A DNA stretch of 56,580 bases from CAYSEW01 sp964430245. Lineage in GTDB: Bacteria; Bacteroidota; Bacteroidia; Flavobacteriales_D; Parvicellaceae. Both the position numbers and the translations under genes were made by a program. The stretch spans positions 1 through 56,580 of the forward strand of contig CAYSEW010000017.1 in the NCBI GenBank assembly GCA_964430245.1, given 5' to 3'. The notes under the pieces were generated by a model. It was given only the letters and a program-made list of their open reading frames with translations. It made no database searches and was not told the DNA's origin. Each line of letters opens with the position of its first letter. Positions within the stretch are counted from its first letter, which is position 1. Shown one piece after another: positions 24,619 through 32,277 of the stretch.

Positions 24619-27063
24619 TTACCAATTATCTTCCTGCTCATCGTTCCATATATTATCCGATTCATTTTCTTCGTTGAATTCCTCTTCTACATTTTTATAT
24701 AAATTATAATCTGTACAGTCTAATGGATCTTTTGCAATATCTAACGGAACCTCAAAGTCATCCTGAGAAATACTTAAGGTAGAATCTGAATTTATTTTTT
24801 TTGTATAATACCCCCATATTGGAAGTGCCATATTTGAACCCATTCCATCACTTACATATTTAAATCTTACTGATCTATCCTCAGCTCCTACCCATACCCC
24901 AGTAACCAAATCTGGAGTAATACCTATAAACCAGCCATCGGATTGATTTTGAGTAGTTCCTGTTTTTCCTGCAACTGGTTGTTTAATCCCTGTATAGGGC
25001 CTTTTATCTGATGCTTTATACCTGATCCTTGCTCCTGTTCCCCTTAGAGTTACTTGTTTCATAAGCTGTAGCATGGTATGTGCCGTATGGTGATTCCAGA
25101 CTTGCTTTGCTTTAAGTATTGGTTCATAAATAATATTTCCATACTTGTCTTCTACTTTTGCAATAAATGTAGGGGCTATGTATATCCCATTGTTTGCAAA
25201 AGAACACATTGCTCCTACCATATTGTATATTGAAATGTCAAATACACCTAAAGCCATGGCTGGAATTCGCAGATAATTAGAAGTGTCAATTCCTAATTGT
25301 GAGATCCTATTAAAGACTTCATTGATCAAACCTTCGCTCTTAATAATACTGGCTGTTATATTATTCATGGACTTGGCAAGAGCAACACTTATGGGAATCA
25401 TTTCATGTGTAAATTCTGCTCCGGCATTCTCTGGGCACCAGACATCGTTCCTGTCCTCATTATAAGGGATTTCCACACAGTGTTTATTATCTGGAATTTC
25501 ATCACATGGATGAATAGCTCCAGTTTCAATAGCAGAGGCATAAACGAATGGTTTAAAAGTAGACCCCACCTGTCTTTTTCCTTTGTAAACCATGTCGTAT
25601 TTAAAATGTCTGTAATGAGGTCCGCCAACCCATGCTTTTACTTGACCATTGTGCGGATCCATAGATACTAGGCTTGCTCTTAATAATCCCTTATAGTATC
25701 TTATAGAGTCCATAGAAGACATCAACGTATCCAATTCATAATTAGGAGATTGCCAATCAAAGATCTTCATTGGCCTTTGCTGATTCAACTTTTCGAAAAT
25801 TTCCTTTTCTGATATAATAGGTGTGCTATGATCGCAATAGCTACAGTGATAATGGTTGTTTACTTCAGAAATGTATTTCTTGCTTCGTTCACAGTACCCA
25901 CAAATTTGTCCATTGTGTTTTTTATAGATTTTTGTCTGTTTAGCCGCTCTATTCAAAATATTATCAATCTGCTCTTGCTTAAGGTCGTTTGAAAATGGAG
26001 GTCTTTTCCACCTCTTGTTGTTTTTAAAAAAATCTTTCTGTAATTGATACTTCAAATGCTCTGCTACTGCATATTCTGCATACGTTTGAATTCTAGAATC
26101 AATAGTCGTGTAGATCTTTAATCCATCTGCGTAAATATCATAAGGAGATCCATCGCTTTTTGCAATAAAATAATTTCCATCATTGTCTTTTTCACTGAAT
26201 ATTTTTCCTAATTCGGCCCTTAAGCTTTCCCTGAAATAAGGTGCTAAACCAGCTTGATGGTCAACCCTTGTGTAGTTTAATCCTAATGGAAGTTTTCTAA
26301 CTGAATCGTAAGTTTGCTGGTTTATATGGCCATTTTTTTTCATTTGTTTTAATACGACTTCTCTTCTTTTATGCACTTTTTCAGGGTATCTTAATGGATT
26401 AAAGAGGGAGGGGTTCTTTGCCATTCCCACTAGCATAGAGGCTTCTTCTAAATTAAGGTCTTTAGGAAGTTTATTAAAATAAATATTAGCAGCGCTATTT
26501 ATACCTACTGCATTATTTAAAAAATCGAACTTGTTAAAGTACATGCATATAATCTCCTCTTTGGTGTAATTTTTCTCTAGTCTTGCTGCAATGATCCATT
26601 CCTTGAACTTTCTTTTTACTAATTCCCATTTTGTTAACTTTTCTCTAGGAAATAATAATTTGGACAATTGCTGAGAAATAGTTGAGCCACCTCCTTGACT
26701 AGAATTTCCAGTTGCCACTCCTTTTGTCACTCTCCCGAGTGCACGGACATCAATGCCAGAATGCTCATAATATCTTTCATCTTCAGTAGCGATCAATGCT
26801 TTTATCAACCACGGAGATAATTCATGAAACCCTACATTAGTTCTGTTTTTATGGTAAAACTTTCCAAGTTCTACTGCGTCAGCTGTATAAATAACTGAAG
26901 CTAAATTTGTCTTTGGATTCTCTAGCTCTTCGAAACCCGGAAGCGTTCCGTCATCAGCTACATACAATAAAGAATAAAGGCCAATAAATGGAATTAAAGA
27001 AGAGCTCCACAAAAGAACGATCAAAATTATTTTAATTGGCTTTGGAATGACCTTTTCCATCAA
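24619..27063 (-). CDS. Penicillin-binding protein 1A (bifunctional transglycosylase/transpeptidase) with Cys4 insertion
   Basis: The 814-residue class A PBP has a short cytoplasmic N-terminus, a membrane helix (about 10-35) and a GT51 glycosyltransferase with EDERYYEH (catalytic Glu94) and GGGSTISQQLSK (124-135). The transpeptidase has the nucleophile in STFK (Ser501), a downstream SMNN and a KTGTT box. It polymerises and cross-links peptidoglycan at the outer face of the inner membrane. Between the two catalytic domains lies CGYC (388-391), 15 residues, then CSYC (407-410): a rubredoxin-knuckle or zinc-ribbon pattern I do not expect in a class A PBP. The C-terminus is acidic (NEENESDNIWNDEQEDNW). 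Divergent from the atp operon. Confidence 0.92.
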   Translation of the reverse strand: MMEKVIPKPIKIILIVLLWSSSLIPFIGLYSLLYVADDGTLPGFEELENPKTNLASVIYTADAVELGKFYHKNRTNVGFHELSPWLIKALIATEDERYYEHSGIDVRALGRVTKGVATGNSSQGGGSTISQQLSKLLFPREKLTKWELVKRKFKEWIIAARLEKNYTKEEIICMYFNKFDFLNNAVGINSAANIYFNKLPKDLNLEEASMLVGMAKNPSLFNPLRYPEKVHKRREVVLKQMKKNGHINQQTYDSVRKLPLGLNYTRVDHQAGLAPYFRESLRAELGKIFSEKDNDGNYFIAKSDGSPYDIYADGLKIYTTIDSRIQTYAEYAVAEHLKYQLQKDFFKNNKRWKRPPFSNDLKQEQIDNILNRAAKQTKIYKKHNGQICGYCERSKKYISEVNNHYHCSYCDHSTPIISEKEIFEKLNQQRPMKIFDWQSPNYELDTLMSSMDSIRYYKGLLRASLVSMDPHNGQVKAWVGGPHYRHFKYDMVYKGKRQVGSTFKPFVYASAIETGAIHPCDEIPDNKHCVEIPYNEDRNDVWCPENAGAEFTHEMIPISVALAKSMNNITASIIKSEGLINEVFNRISQLGIDTSNYLRIPAMALGVFDISIYNMVGAMCSFANNGIYIAPTFIAKVEDKYGNIIYEPILKAKQVWNHHTAHTMLQLMKQVTLRGTGARIRYKASDKRPYTGIKQPVAGKTGTTQNQSDGWFIGITPDLVTGVWVGAEDRSVRFKYVSDGMGSNMALPIWGYYTKKINSDSTLSISQDDFEVPLDIAKDPLDCTDYNLYKNVEEEFNEENESDNIWNDEQEDNW

Positions 27064-27113
27064 TTAATGCTGTTATTAGATTGTAAAAGTATTTATTTTT
27101 AGCATCCTAGGAA

Positions 27114-27131
27114 GAAGAATTTGAATTCTTC
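27114..27131. repeat. Inverted repeat between PBP1A and the atp operon
   Basis: GAAGAATT-TG-AATTCTTC is a perfect 8-bp palindrome-like repeat around a two-base centre. It is placed about 50 bases upstream of the PBP1A start and about 130 bases upstream of atpB, in the 200-base divergent spacer. It could be an operator acting on either promoter. No T-run follows it, so it is not a typical terminator. Confidence 0.3.
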
Positions 27132-27206
27132 ATAAAAAATCCCGTTTATTTTATAGTTGTTTATCAGATAAAAAAACAAATATCAATCAAAAACTTTCTG
27201 TAAGAT

Positions 27207-27236
27207 TTTCTTAACTAAATTATTTATCTAATTTTG
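27207..27236 (+). promoter_or_regulatory. Probable Bacteroidota-type promoter for the atp operon
   Basis: TAATTTTG at 27229-27236 matches the Bacteroidota -7 consensus TAnnTTTG exactly. An 18-base spacer separates it from TTTC at 27207-27210, one base away from the -33 consensus TTTG. It lies 27 bases before the atpB start codon, a suitable leader length. The 18-base spacing equals that of the promoter found before the Lrp gene in this window. Confidence 0.5.
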
Positions 27237-27263
27237 CCGAAAATTTAAAACAAACATCATTAC

Positions 27264-28328
27264 ATGAATCGTCTATTCAAGGTTATTACAATCGGTGTTT
27301 TTATCATGACTGCATCTACCTTTTATGCAGCTGAAAATAATTCACACTCTACAGAAGATCAAGACACAAAGAAAGATGAAGCCTGGGATCCAGTTCCCGT
27401 TGTAATGGATCACATAAAGGATGCGCATGATTGGCATTTCTTTGATTATAAAGATGAGCATGGTCATGATCATCCAGTTTCCATTTCTCTTCCTGTTATT
27501 CTTTATACTGATGGAAACTTAGATGTTTTTATGTCAAGTGAATTTGAACATGGTCATGCTGAAGTTTCTAAAGGAAATAGGACTTATAAATTAGAGCATG
27601 GTAAAATTATAGAAACAAACGGCCTGTCTGTATTAGACTTTTCTATTACAAAAAATGTTGCGGCCATGTTTATCTCAGTTATTTTACTCTTTATTTTACT
27701 ACGAGCTACCGCAAAAGCTTATAGAAAAAACAATGGTGTGCCTAGGGGGCTTCAAGCATTTTTAGAGCCACTAATCCTTTTCGTAAAAGACGACATTATT
27801 AAACAAAATATTGGGAAGAAATACACCAAGTTTTTGCCGTTTTTAATGACCGTTTTCTTCTTTATTCTTATTAATAATTTATTAGGTTTGATACCTGGAT
27901 CGGCTAATGTAACTGGTAATATAGCGGTTACTTTTGTTTTATCATTTATCACTTTTGTTATCACTACAATTTCAGGAAACAAAAATTATTGGGGCCATAT
28001 TTTCAGACCTCCTGGAGTTCCTGTCGTTTTACTTCCTATTATGATTCCTATTGAATTCTTAGGAATCTTTACCAAGCCTTTTGCGTTAATGATTCGATTA
28101 TTTGCCAATATTTCTGCTGGGCATATTATTATACTAAGTTTAATATCCCTGATATTTATTGCACAAGATGCTTTAGGAAATGGTGGTGCATGGGGTGTTG
28201 CTCCTGTATCGGTATTGTTTGTTTTATTTATTAGCCTTATTGAAATTTTAGTAGCCTTTTTGCAGGCTTATATATTTACCTTATTGTCTGCCGTTTTTAT
28301 CGGTATGGCGGTTGTTGAAGAACATTAA
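27264..28328 (+). CDS. atpB: ATP synthase F0 subunit a
   Basis: The 354-residue protein has a long N-terminal extension that starts with a leader-like segment and is very rich in His, Asp and Glu (residues 25-110). Five or six membrane helices follow. The essential arginine of the proton channel is Arg278 in LMIRLFANISAGH. An extended His-rich N-terminus is usual for Bacteroidota subunit a and longer than the roughly 270 residues of E. coli. The protein forms the stator half-channels next to the c ring in the inner membrane. First gene of atpBEFHAG; no atpI precedes it. Confidence 0.96.
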   Translation: MNRLFKVITIGVFIMTASTFYAAENNSHSTEDQDTKKDEAWDPVPVVMDHIKDAHDWHFFDYKDEHGHDHPVSISLPVILYTDGNLDVFMSSEFEHGHAEVSKGNRTYKLEHGKIIETNGLSVLDFSITKNVAAMFISVILLFILLRATAKAYRKNNGVPRGLQAFLEPLILFVKDDIIKQNIGKKYTKFLPFLMTVFFFILINNLLGLIPGSANVTGNIAVTFVLSFITFVITTISGNKNYWGHIFRPPGVPVVLLPIMIPIEFLGIFTKPFALMIRLFANISAGHIIILSLISLIFIAQDALGNGGAWGVAPVSVLFVLFISLIEILVAFLQAYIFTLLSAVFIGMAVVEEH

Positions 28329-28360
28329 ACTTATATATTGTTTAACTTAAATTAATAAAA

Positions 28361-28582
28361 ATGGAGCTTAGTGAATTAAATTTTGGTTTTGCTGCAATTG
28401 GTGCTGGATTAGCAGCTATTGGAGCTGGTGTTGGTATTGGAATGATCGGGGGTAAAGCCCTTGAAGCTATGGCTAGACAGCCAGAACATTCAGGTATGAT
28501 ACAAACCAATATGTTTATTACTGCTGCACTTGTTGAAGGTGTTGCTTTATTTGGTGTTGTTGTTGCTCTTTTACAAGGGTAA
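28361..28582 (+). CDS. atpE: ATP synthase F0 subunit c
   Basis: The 73-residue two-helix hairpin has a glycine-rich first helix (GAGVGIGMIGGKALE), the polar loop ARQPE (38-42) and the ion-carrying Glu59 in AALVEGVALFG. The residue after the carboxylate is Gly rather than Ser or Thr, so I see no sodium-binding signature and expect proton use. Subunit c is needed in about ten or more copies per complex. The terminator-like hairpin directly downstream may help raise its expression over the following genes. Confidence 0.97.
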   Translation: MELSELNFGFAAIGAGLAAIGAGVGIGMIGGKALEAMARQPEHSGMIQTNMFITAALVEGVALFGVVVALLQG

Positions 28583-28604
28583 AACAAAATTAAATTAACC
28601 TGAT

Positions 28605-28638
28605 CTGCCTTTAACGGTTGGTTAAAGGCAGGTTTTTT
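28605..28638 (+). terminator. Intra-operon terminator-like hairpin between atpE and atpF
   Basis: CTGCCTTTAAC at 28605-28615 and GTTAAAGGCAG at 28621-28631 are perfect reverse complements (11-bp stem, loop GGTTG), followed by G and six T. This is the form of an intrinsic terminator, but it sits 22 bases after the atpE stop and 14 bases before the atpF start, inside the operon. Partial termination, or protection of the upstream RNA from decay, would give more subunit c than b, as the stoichiometry requires. Confidence 0.8.
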
Positions 28639-28651
28639 AAAAAAACAAAAA

Positions 28652-29146
28652 ATGGAATTAGTAACTCCCGGAATTGGATTAATATTTTGGACTTCAGTAG
28701 TCTTTATAGTATTAATTATTTTATTGAAAAAGTTTGCTTGGAAACCTATTCTTGAAGCAGTAGAAAAACGCTCTAATAGTATTGAAGAGGCGCTGAATGC
28801 TTCTGAAAAAGCAAAGGCAGAATTAACAGAGCTTAATGAAGAAAAGGATAAACTAAGAAAACAAGCATTGGCTGATAGAGATGCGCTTTTAAAAGAAGCT
28901 GCTGCTACAAAAGCTAAAATTGTTTCTGATGCTAAAGCTCAAGCAAAACAAGAAACTGAGAAAATTCTTACTAATGCTAGAGAAGTTATCAAAAATGAGA
29001 AAATGGCTGCAATTACTGAACTTAAAAATCAAGTGGCTTTATTGTCTTTAGATATTGCGGAGAAAATTGTAAAAGAACAATTAACTTCAAGCGATAAACA
29101 AAAAGCATTGGTAGATAATCTTGTAAAAGAAGTGAACTTAAATTAA
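28652..29146 (+). CDS. atpF: ATP synthase F0 subunit b
   Basis: The 164-residue protein has one N-terminal membrane helix (about 5-28, IGLIFWTSVVFIVLIILL), followed by FAWKPILEAVEKR and a long charged, Ala/Lys/Glu-rich coiled coil to the C-terminus. It forms the peripheral stalk as a dimer, linking subunit a to delta and alpha. Length and pattern match the usual bacterial b subunit. The start lies 14 bases after the hairpin's T-run; atpH follows after four bases. Confidence 0.95.
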   Translation: MELVTPGIGLIFWTSVVFIVLIILLKKFAWKPILEAVEKRSNSIEEALNASEKAKAELTELNEEKDKLRKQALADRDALLKEAAATKAKIVSDAKAQAKQETEKILTNAREVIKNEKMAAITELKNQVALLSLDIAEKIVKEQLTSSDKQKALVDNLVKEVNLN

Positions 29147-29150
29147 GAAG

Positions 29151-29708
29151 ATGAAAGATTCTTTAGCTGCTAAAAGATATGCAAAGTCATTGATTGAGTT
29201 ATCTCAGGATAAAAAAATCCTAGCTGAGGTTTACAATGATATGGTTCTTATTAATGGAACTATTAATGAAAATCATGACCTGCAACTCTTATTGAACAGC
29301 CCTGTGGTAAATACAGATAAAAAACAAAAGATCCTCTCTGAAGTTTTTAGTAAGGCTATTTCTGAACTCTCAAATGTATTCCTTCAACTAATTTCTTCTA
29401 AAAAAAGAGAAAGCTTAATTCAACAAATCACCTCTTCTTTTATTGCTCAATATAAAGCCCTTAAAAATATTGTTGTTGCTGAAGTAACTTCAGCTATTTC
29501 GCTAGATGACAAACAGCTTGATGCTATCATTGATCTTATCAGTAATGACCATAAAAATAGTTATGAAGTAGTAGAAAAAGTTGATCCTGAAATTATTGGC
29601 GGATTTAAGTTAAGGGTGGGTGATCAGCAAATTGACGCCTCTATAAGCAAAGAATTAAGAGAATTAAAAAAAGCATTTAACGACAACCCCTATATAGTAG
29701 AATATTAG
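29151..29708 (+). CDS. atpH: ATP synthase F1 subunit delta
   Basis: The 185-residue protein is the delta (OSCP) family throughout. The helical N-terminal domain has LAAKRYAKSLIEL, and the C-terminal segment has the conserved VVAEVTSA and DPEIIGGFKLRVGDQQIDASI blocks. It caps the F1 alpha/beta hexamer and binds subunit b to complete the stator. Tightly spaced between atpF (4 bases) and atpA (18 bases). Confidence 0.95.
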   Translation: MKDSLAAKRYAKSLIELSQDKKILAEVYNDMVLINGTINENHDLQLLLNSPVVNTDKKQKILSEVFSKAISELSNVFLQLISSKKRESLIQQITSSFIAQYKALKNIVVAEVTSAISLDDKQLDAIIDLISNDHKNSYEVVEKVDPEIIGGFKLRVGDQQIDASISKELRELKKAFNDNPYIVEY

Positions 29709-29726
29709 GAATTAAATTAATATAAA

Positions 29727-31307
29727 ATGGCAGAAATAAAACCAGCAGAAGTATCAGCAATCCTTAGAGAACAACTTTCGGGATTTAAATCTGAAGCTGA
29801 ATTAGAAGAAGTAGGTACTGTTCTTCAAGTAGGAGATGGTATCGCTAGAATTTATGGTCTTGGAGGTGTTCAATATGGTGAGCTTATTGAGTTTGACAAT
29901 GGATTACAAGGCATCGCATTGAATCTTGAAGAAGACAATGTAGGAGCTGTTCTTCTAGGAGTTTCAACAGATATTAAAGAAGGAGATAATGTAAAAAGAA
30001 CAGGTAAAATAGCATCTGTAAATGTAGGTGAAAAAATGCTTGGAAGAGTTGTTAATACTCTTGGTGAGCCTATCGATGGTAAGGGGCCTATTGAAGGTGA
30101 ATTATTTGAGATGCCTATTGAGCGTAGAGCTCCTGGTGTTATATATAGGCAGCCCGTTAATGAGCCTCTTCAAACTGGTGTTAAGGCAATTGACTCAATG
30201 ATTCCTGTTGGAAGAGGTCAAAGAGAATTAGTGATTGGTGATCGTCAAACTGGAAAAACTACTGTTTGTATTGATACTATTATTAATCAAAAAGAATTTT
30301 ATGATAGGGGAGAGCCTGTTTATTGTATCTATGTTGCTATAGGGCAAAAAGGATCAACTATTGCTGGTATTGTAAACAAACTAGAAGAAGCTGGCGCTAT
30401 GGCTTATACAGTGATTGTTGCAGCTAACGCATCTGATCCTGCTCCAATGCAGTTCTATGCGCCATTTACAGGAGCTGCTATAGGTGAATACTTTAGGGAT
30501 ACAGGCCGACCTGCATTGATTGTTTTTGATGACCTTTCTAAACAAGCTGTTGCTTATCGTGAAGTTTCATTATTATTAAGAAGACCTCCTGGTAGAGAAG
30601 CTTATCCTGGAGATGTTTTTTATCTTCATTCAAGACTTCTTGAAAGAGCTGCAAAAATCAATAATTCAGATGAAATTGCTTCTCAAATGAATGACCTTCC
30701 TGACTGTCTTAAGGACAAAGTTAAAGGTGGTGGATCATTAACTGCGCTTCCAATTATTGAAACACAGGCAGGTGATGTTTCTGCTTATATTCCAACCAAT
30801 GTGATCTCTATTACTGATGGTCAGATTTTCTTAGAAGCGAACCTATTTAACTCTGGAGTGCGACCTGCTATTAATGTTGGTATATCAGTATCTAGAGTAG
30901 GTGGATCAGCTCAAATTAAATCTATGAAAAAAGTGGCTGGAACACTTAAGCTAGATCAGGCACAATATCGTGAATTAGAGGCTTTTGCAAAATTTGGTTC
31001 TGACCTTGATGCTGCAACAATGGCTGTCTTGGAAAAAGGAAAAAGAAATGTTGAGATCCTTAAACAAAACGAAGGTTCGCCTCTTTCTGTTGAAGAGCAA
31101 GTTGCTATCATCTATTGTGGTTCTACTGGTATTTTATCTGGTGTTCCTGTTGAAAAAATAAAAGAATTTGAAGAAGAATTCTTGAGCTACATGAAGAACA
31201 AGCATAAGAAAGAGCTAGAAGAATTAAAAGCAGGGAAACTTTCTACAGATATTACTAGAGTAATAAGACAGGTAGTAGAGGATCTTAGCCAAAAATATGA
31301 AAACTAA
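29727..31307 (+). CDS. atpA: ATP synthase F1 subunit alpha
   Basis: The 526-residue protein is highly conserved. The N-terminal crown domain comes first, then the P-loop GDRQTGKT (171-178), the LIVFDDLSKQAVAYR Walker B region, the PGREAYPGD block with SRLLERAAK, and the C-terminal helical domain. It provides the non-catalytic nucleotide sites and part of the catalytic interface. The catalytic partner atpD is not in the window, so beta and epsilon must be encoded elsewhere, as is common in Bacteroidota. Confidence 0.98.
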   Translation: MAEIKPAEVSAILREQLSGFKSEAELEEVGTVLQVGDGIARIYGLGGVQYGELIEFDNGLQGIALNLEEDNVGAVLLGVSTDIKEGDNVKRTGKIASVNVGEKMLGRVVNTLGEPIDGKGPIEGELFEMPIERRAPGVIYRQPVNEPLQTGVKAIDSMIPVGRGQRELVIGDRQTGKTTVCIDTIINQKEFYDRGEPVYCIYVAIGQKGSTIAGIVNKLEEAGAMAYTVIVAANASDPAPMQFYAPFTGAAIGEYFRDTGRPALIVFDDLSKQAVAYREVSLLLRRPPGREAYPGDVFYLHSRLLERAAKINNSDEIASQMNDLPDCLKDKVKGGGSLTALPIIETQAGDVSAYIPTNVISITDGQIFLEANLFNSGVRPAINVGISVSRVGGSAQIKSMKKVAGTLKLDQAQYRELEAFAKFGSDLDAATMAVLEKGKRNVEILKQNEGSPLSVEEQVAIIYCGSTGILSGVPVEKIKEFEEEFLSYMKNKHKKELEELKAGKLSTDITRVIRQVVEDLSQKYEN

Positions 31308-31331
31308 TATTTAGCTAATTAATTTTATTGT

Positions 31332-32210
31332 ATGGCTAATCTTAAAGAAATACGAACCAGAATTACTTCGGTAAACTCTACCATGCAGATCACCTCTGCC
31401 ATGAAAATGGTATCTGCAGCTAAATTAAAACGAGCACAAAATGCTGTGGTTCAAATGCGTCCGTATGCTGAGAAATTGCAAGAAATATTAGCTAATGTTT
31501 CTTCATCAATTGATACTGCAGACAATGAATTCATTAAACCAAAAGAAGAAAAAAAGATTCTTATTGTTGCTCTGTCTTCTAATAGAGGTCTATGTGGAGG
31601 GTTCAATAACAACGTAATCAAGCAAGTAAAAAAAATAGCTGAGGAATCTAATTCTTCCATAGTTGAAGTTTTGCCTGTTGGTAAAAAAGCAACTGATGCT
31701 TTTAAAAAGAGTGAGCTTTTGGCTAAAAAAGGTACTCTTCCTGATAATCTTGAATTATTATGGGATAATCTTTCATTTGACAAAGTTTCACCATTTGCTG
31801 AGAACCTAATGGGTCAATTTATTGAAGGTTCTTATGATAAAATCATTATCGTATACAATTCATTTAAAAATGCAGGTGTCCAAATTTTGAAATCTGAACA
31901 ATTTCTACCAGTAGTTAACAATGAATCCGATGAAGCTGAATCTAATTCTGTTGATTATATTTTTGAGCCATCTCAGGAAGATATCATTACTTCTCTTATT
32001 CCAAATTCATTGAAAACAACACTTTATAAAGCTATGCTAGATTCTTATGCTTCAGAACATGGTGCTAGGATGACAGCTATGCATAAAGCAACAGACAATG
32101 CATCGGAGATGATTAAAGAATTAAAGCTTACTTATAATAAAGCTCGTCAAGCAGCCATTACCAACGAAATACTTGAGATTGTAGGTGGTGCTGAGGCGCT
32201 AAGTAACTAA
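31332..32210 (+). CDS. atpG: ATP synthase F1 subunit gamma
   Basis: The 292-residue central rotor shaft. The N-terminal helix has the family block ANLKEIRTRITSVNSTMQIT-SAMKMVSAAKL and the Rossmann-like middle has SSNRGLCGGFN. The C-terminal helix ends ERGARMTAMHKATDN-like (here EHGARMTAMHKATDNA) and NKARQAAITNEILEIVGGAEAL. It is the last gene of the operon and is followed by a good intrinsic terminator, so the unit ends here. Confidence 0.97.
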   Translation: MANLKEIRTRITSVNSTMQITSAMKMVSAAKLKRAQNAVVQMRPYAEKLQEILANVSSSIDTADNEFIKPKEEKKILIVALSSNRGLCGGFNNNVIKQVKKIAEESNSSIVEVLPVGKKATDAFKKSELLAKKGTLPDNLELLWDNLSFDKVSPFAENLMGQFIEGSYDKIIIVYNSFKNAGVQILKSEQFLPVVNNESDEAESNSVDYIFEPSQEDIITSLIPNSLKTTLYKAMLDSYASEHGARMTAMHKATDNASEMIKELKLTYNKARQAAITNEILEIVGGAEALSN

Positions 32211-32232
32211 TAATAAAAACAACAAATTCTGT

Positions 32233-32270
32233 AATCCCATTAGTTTAGGCTGATGGGATTTTTTATTTTT
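32233..32270 (+). terminator. Intrinsic terminator after atpG
   Basis: AATCCCATTAG (32233-32243) pairs with CTGATGGGATT (32250-32260), with one G-T wobble, around the loop TTTAGG. It is followed by TTTTATTTTT. It lies 22 bases after the atpG stop and ends eight bases before the next start codon, so transcription of the following kinase gene must come from readthrough or a promoter overlapping this element. Confidence 0.85.
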
Positions 32271-32277
32271 ACTTACA

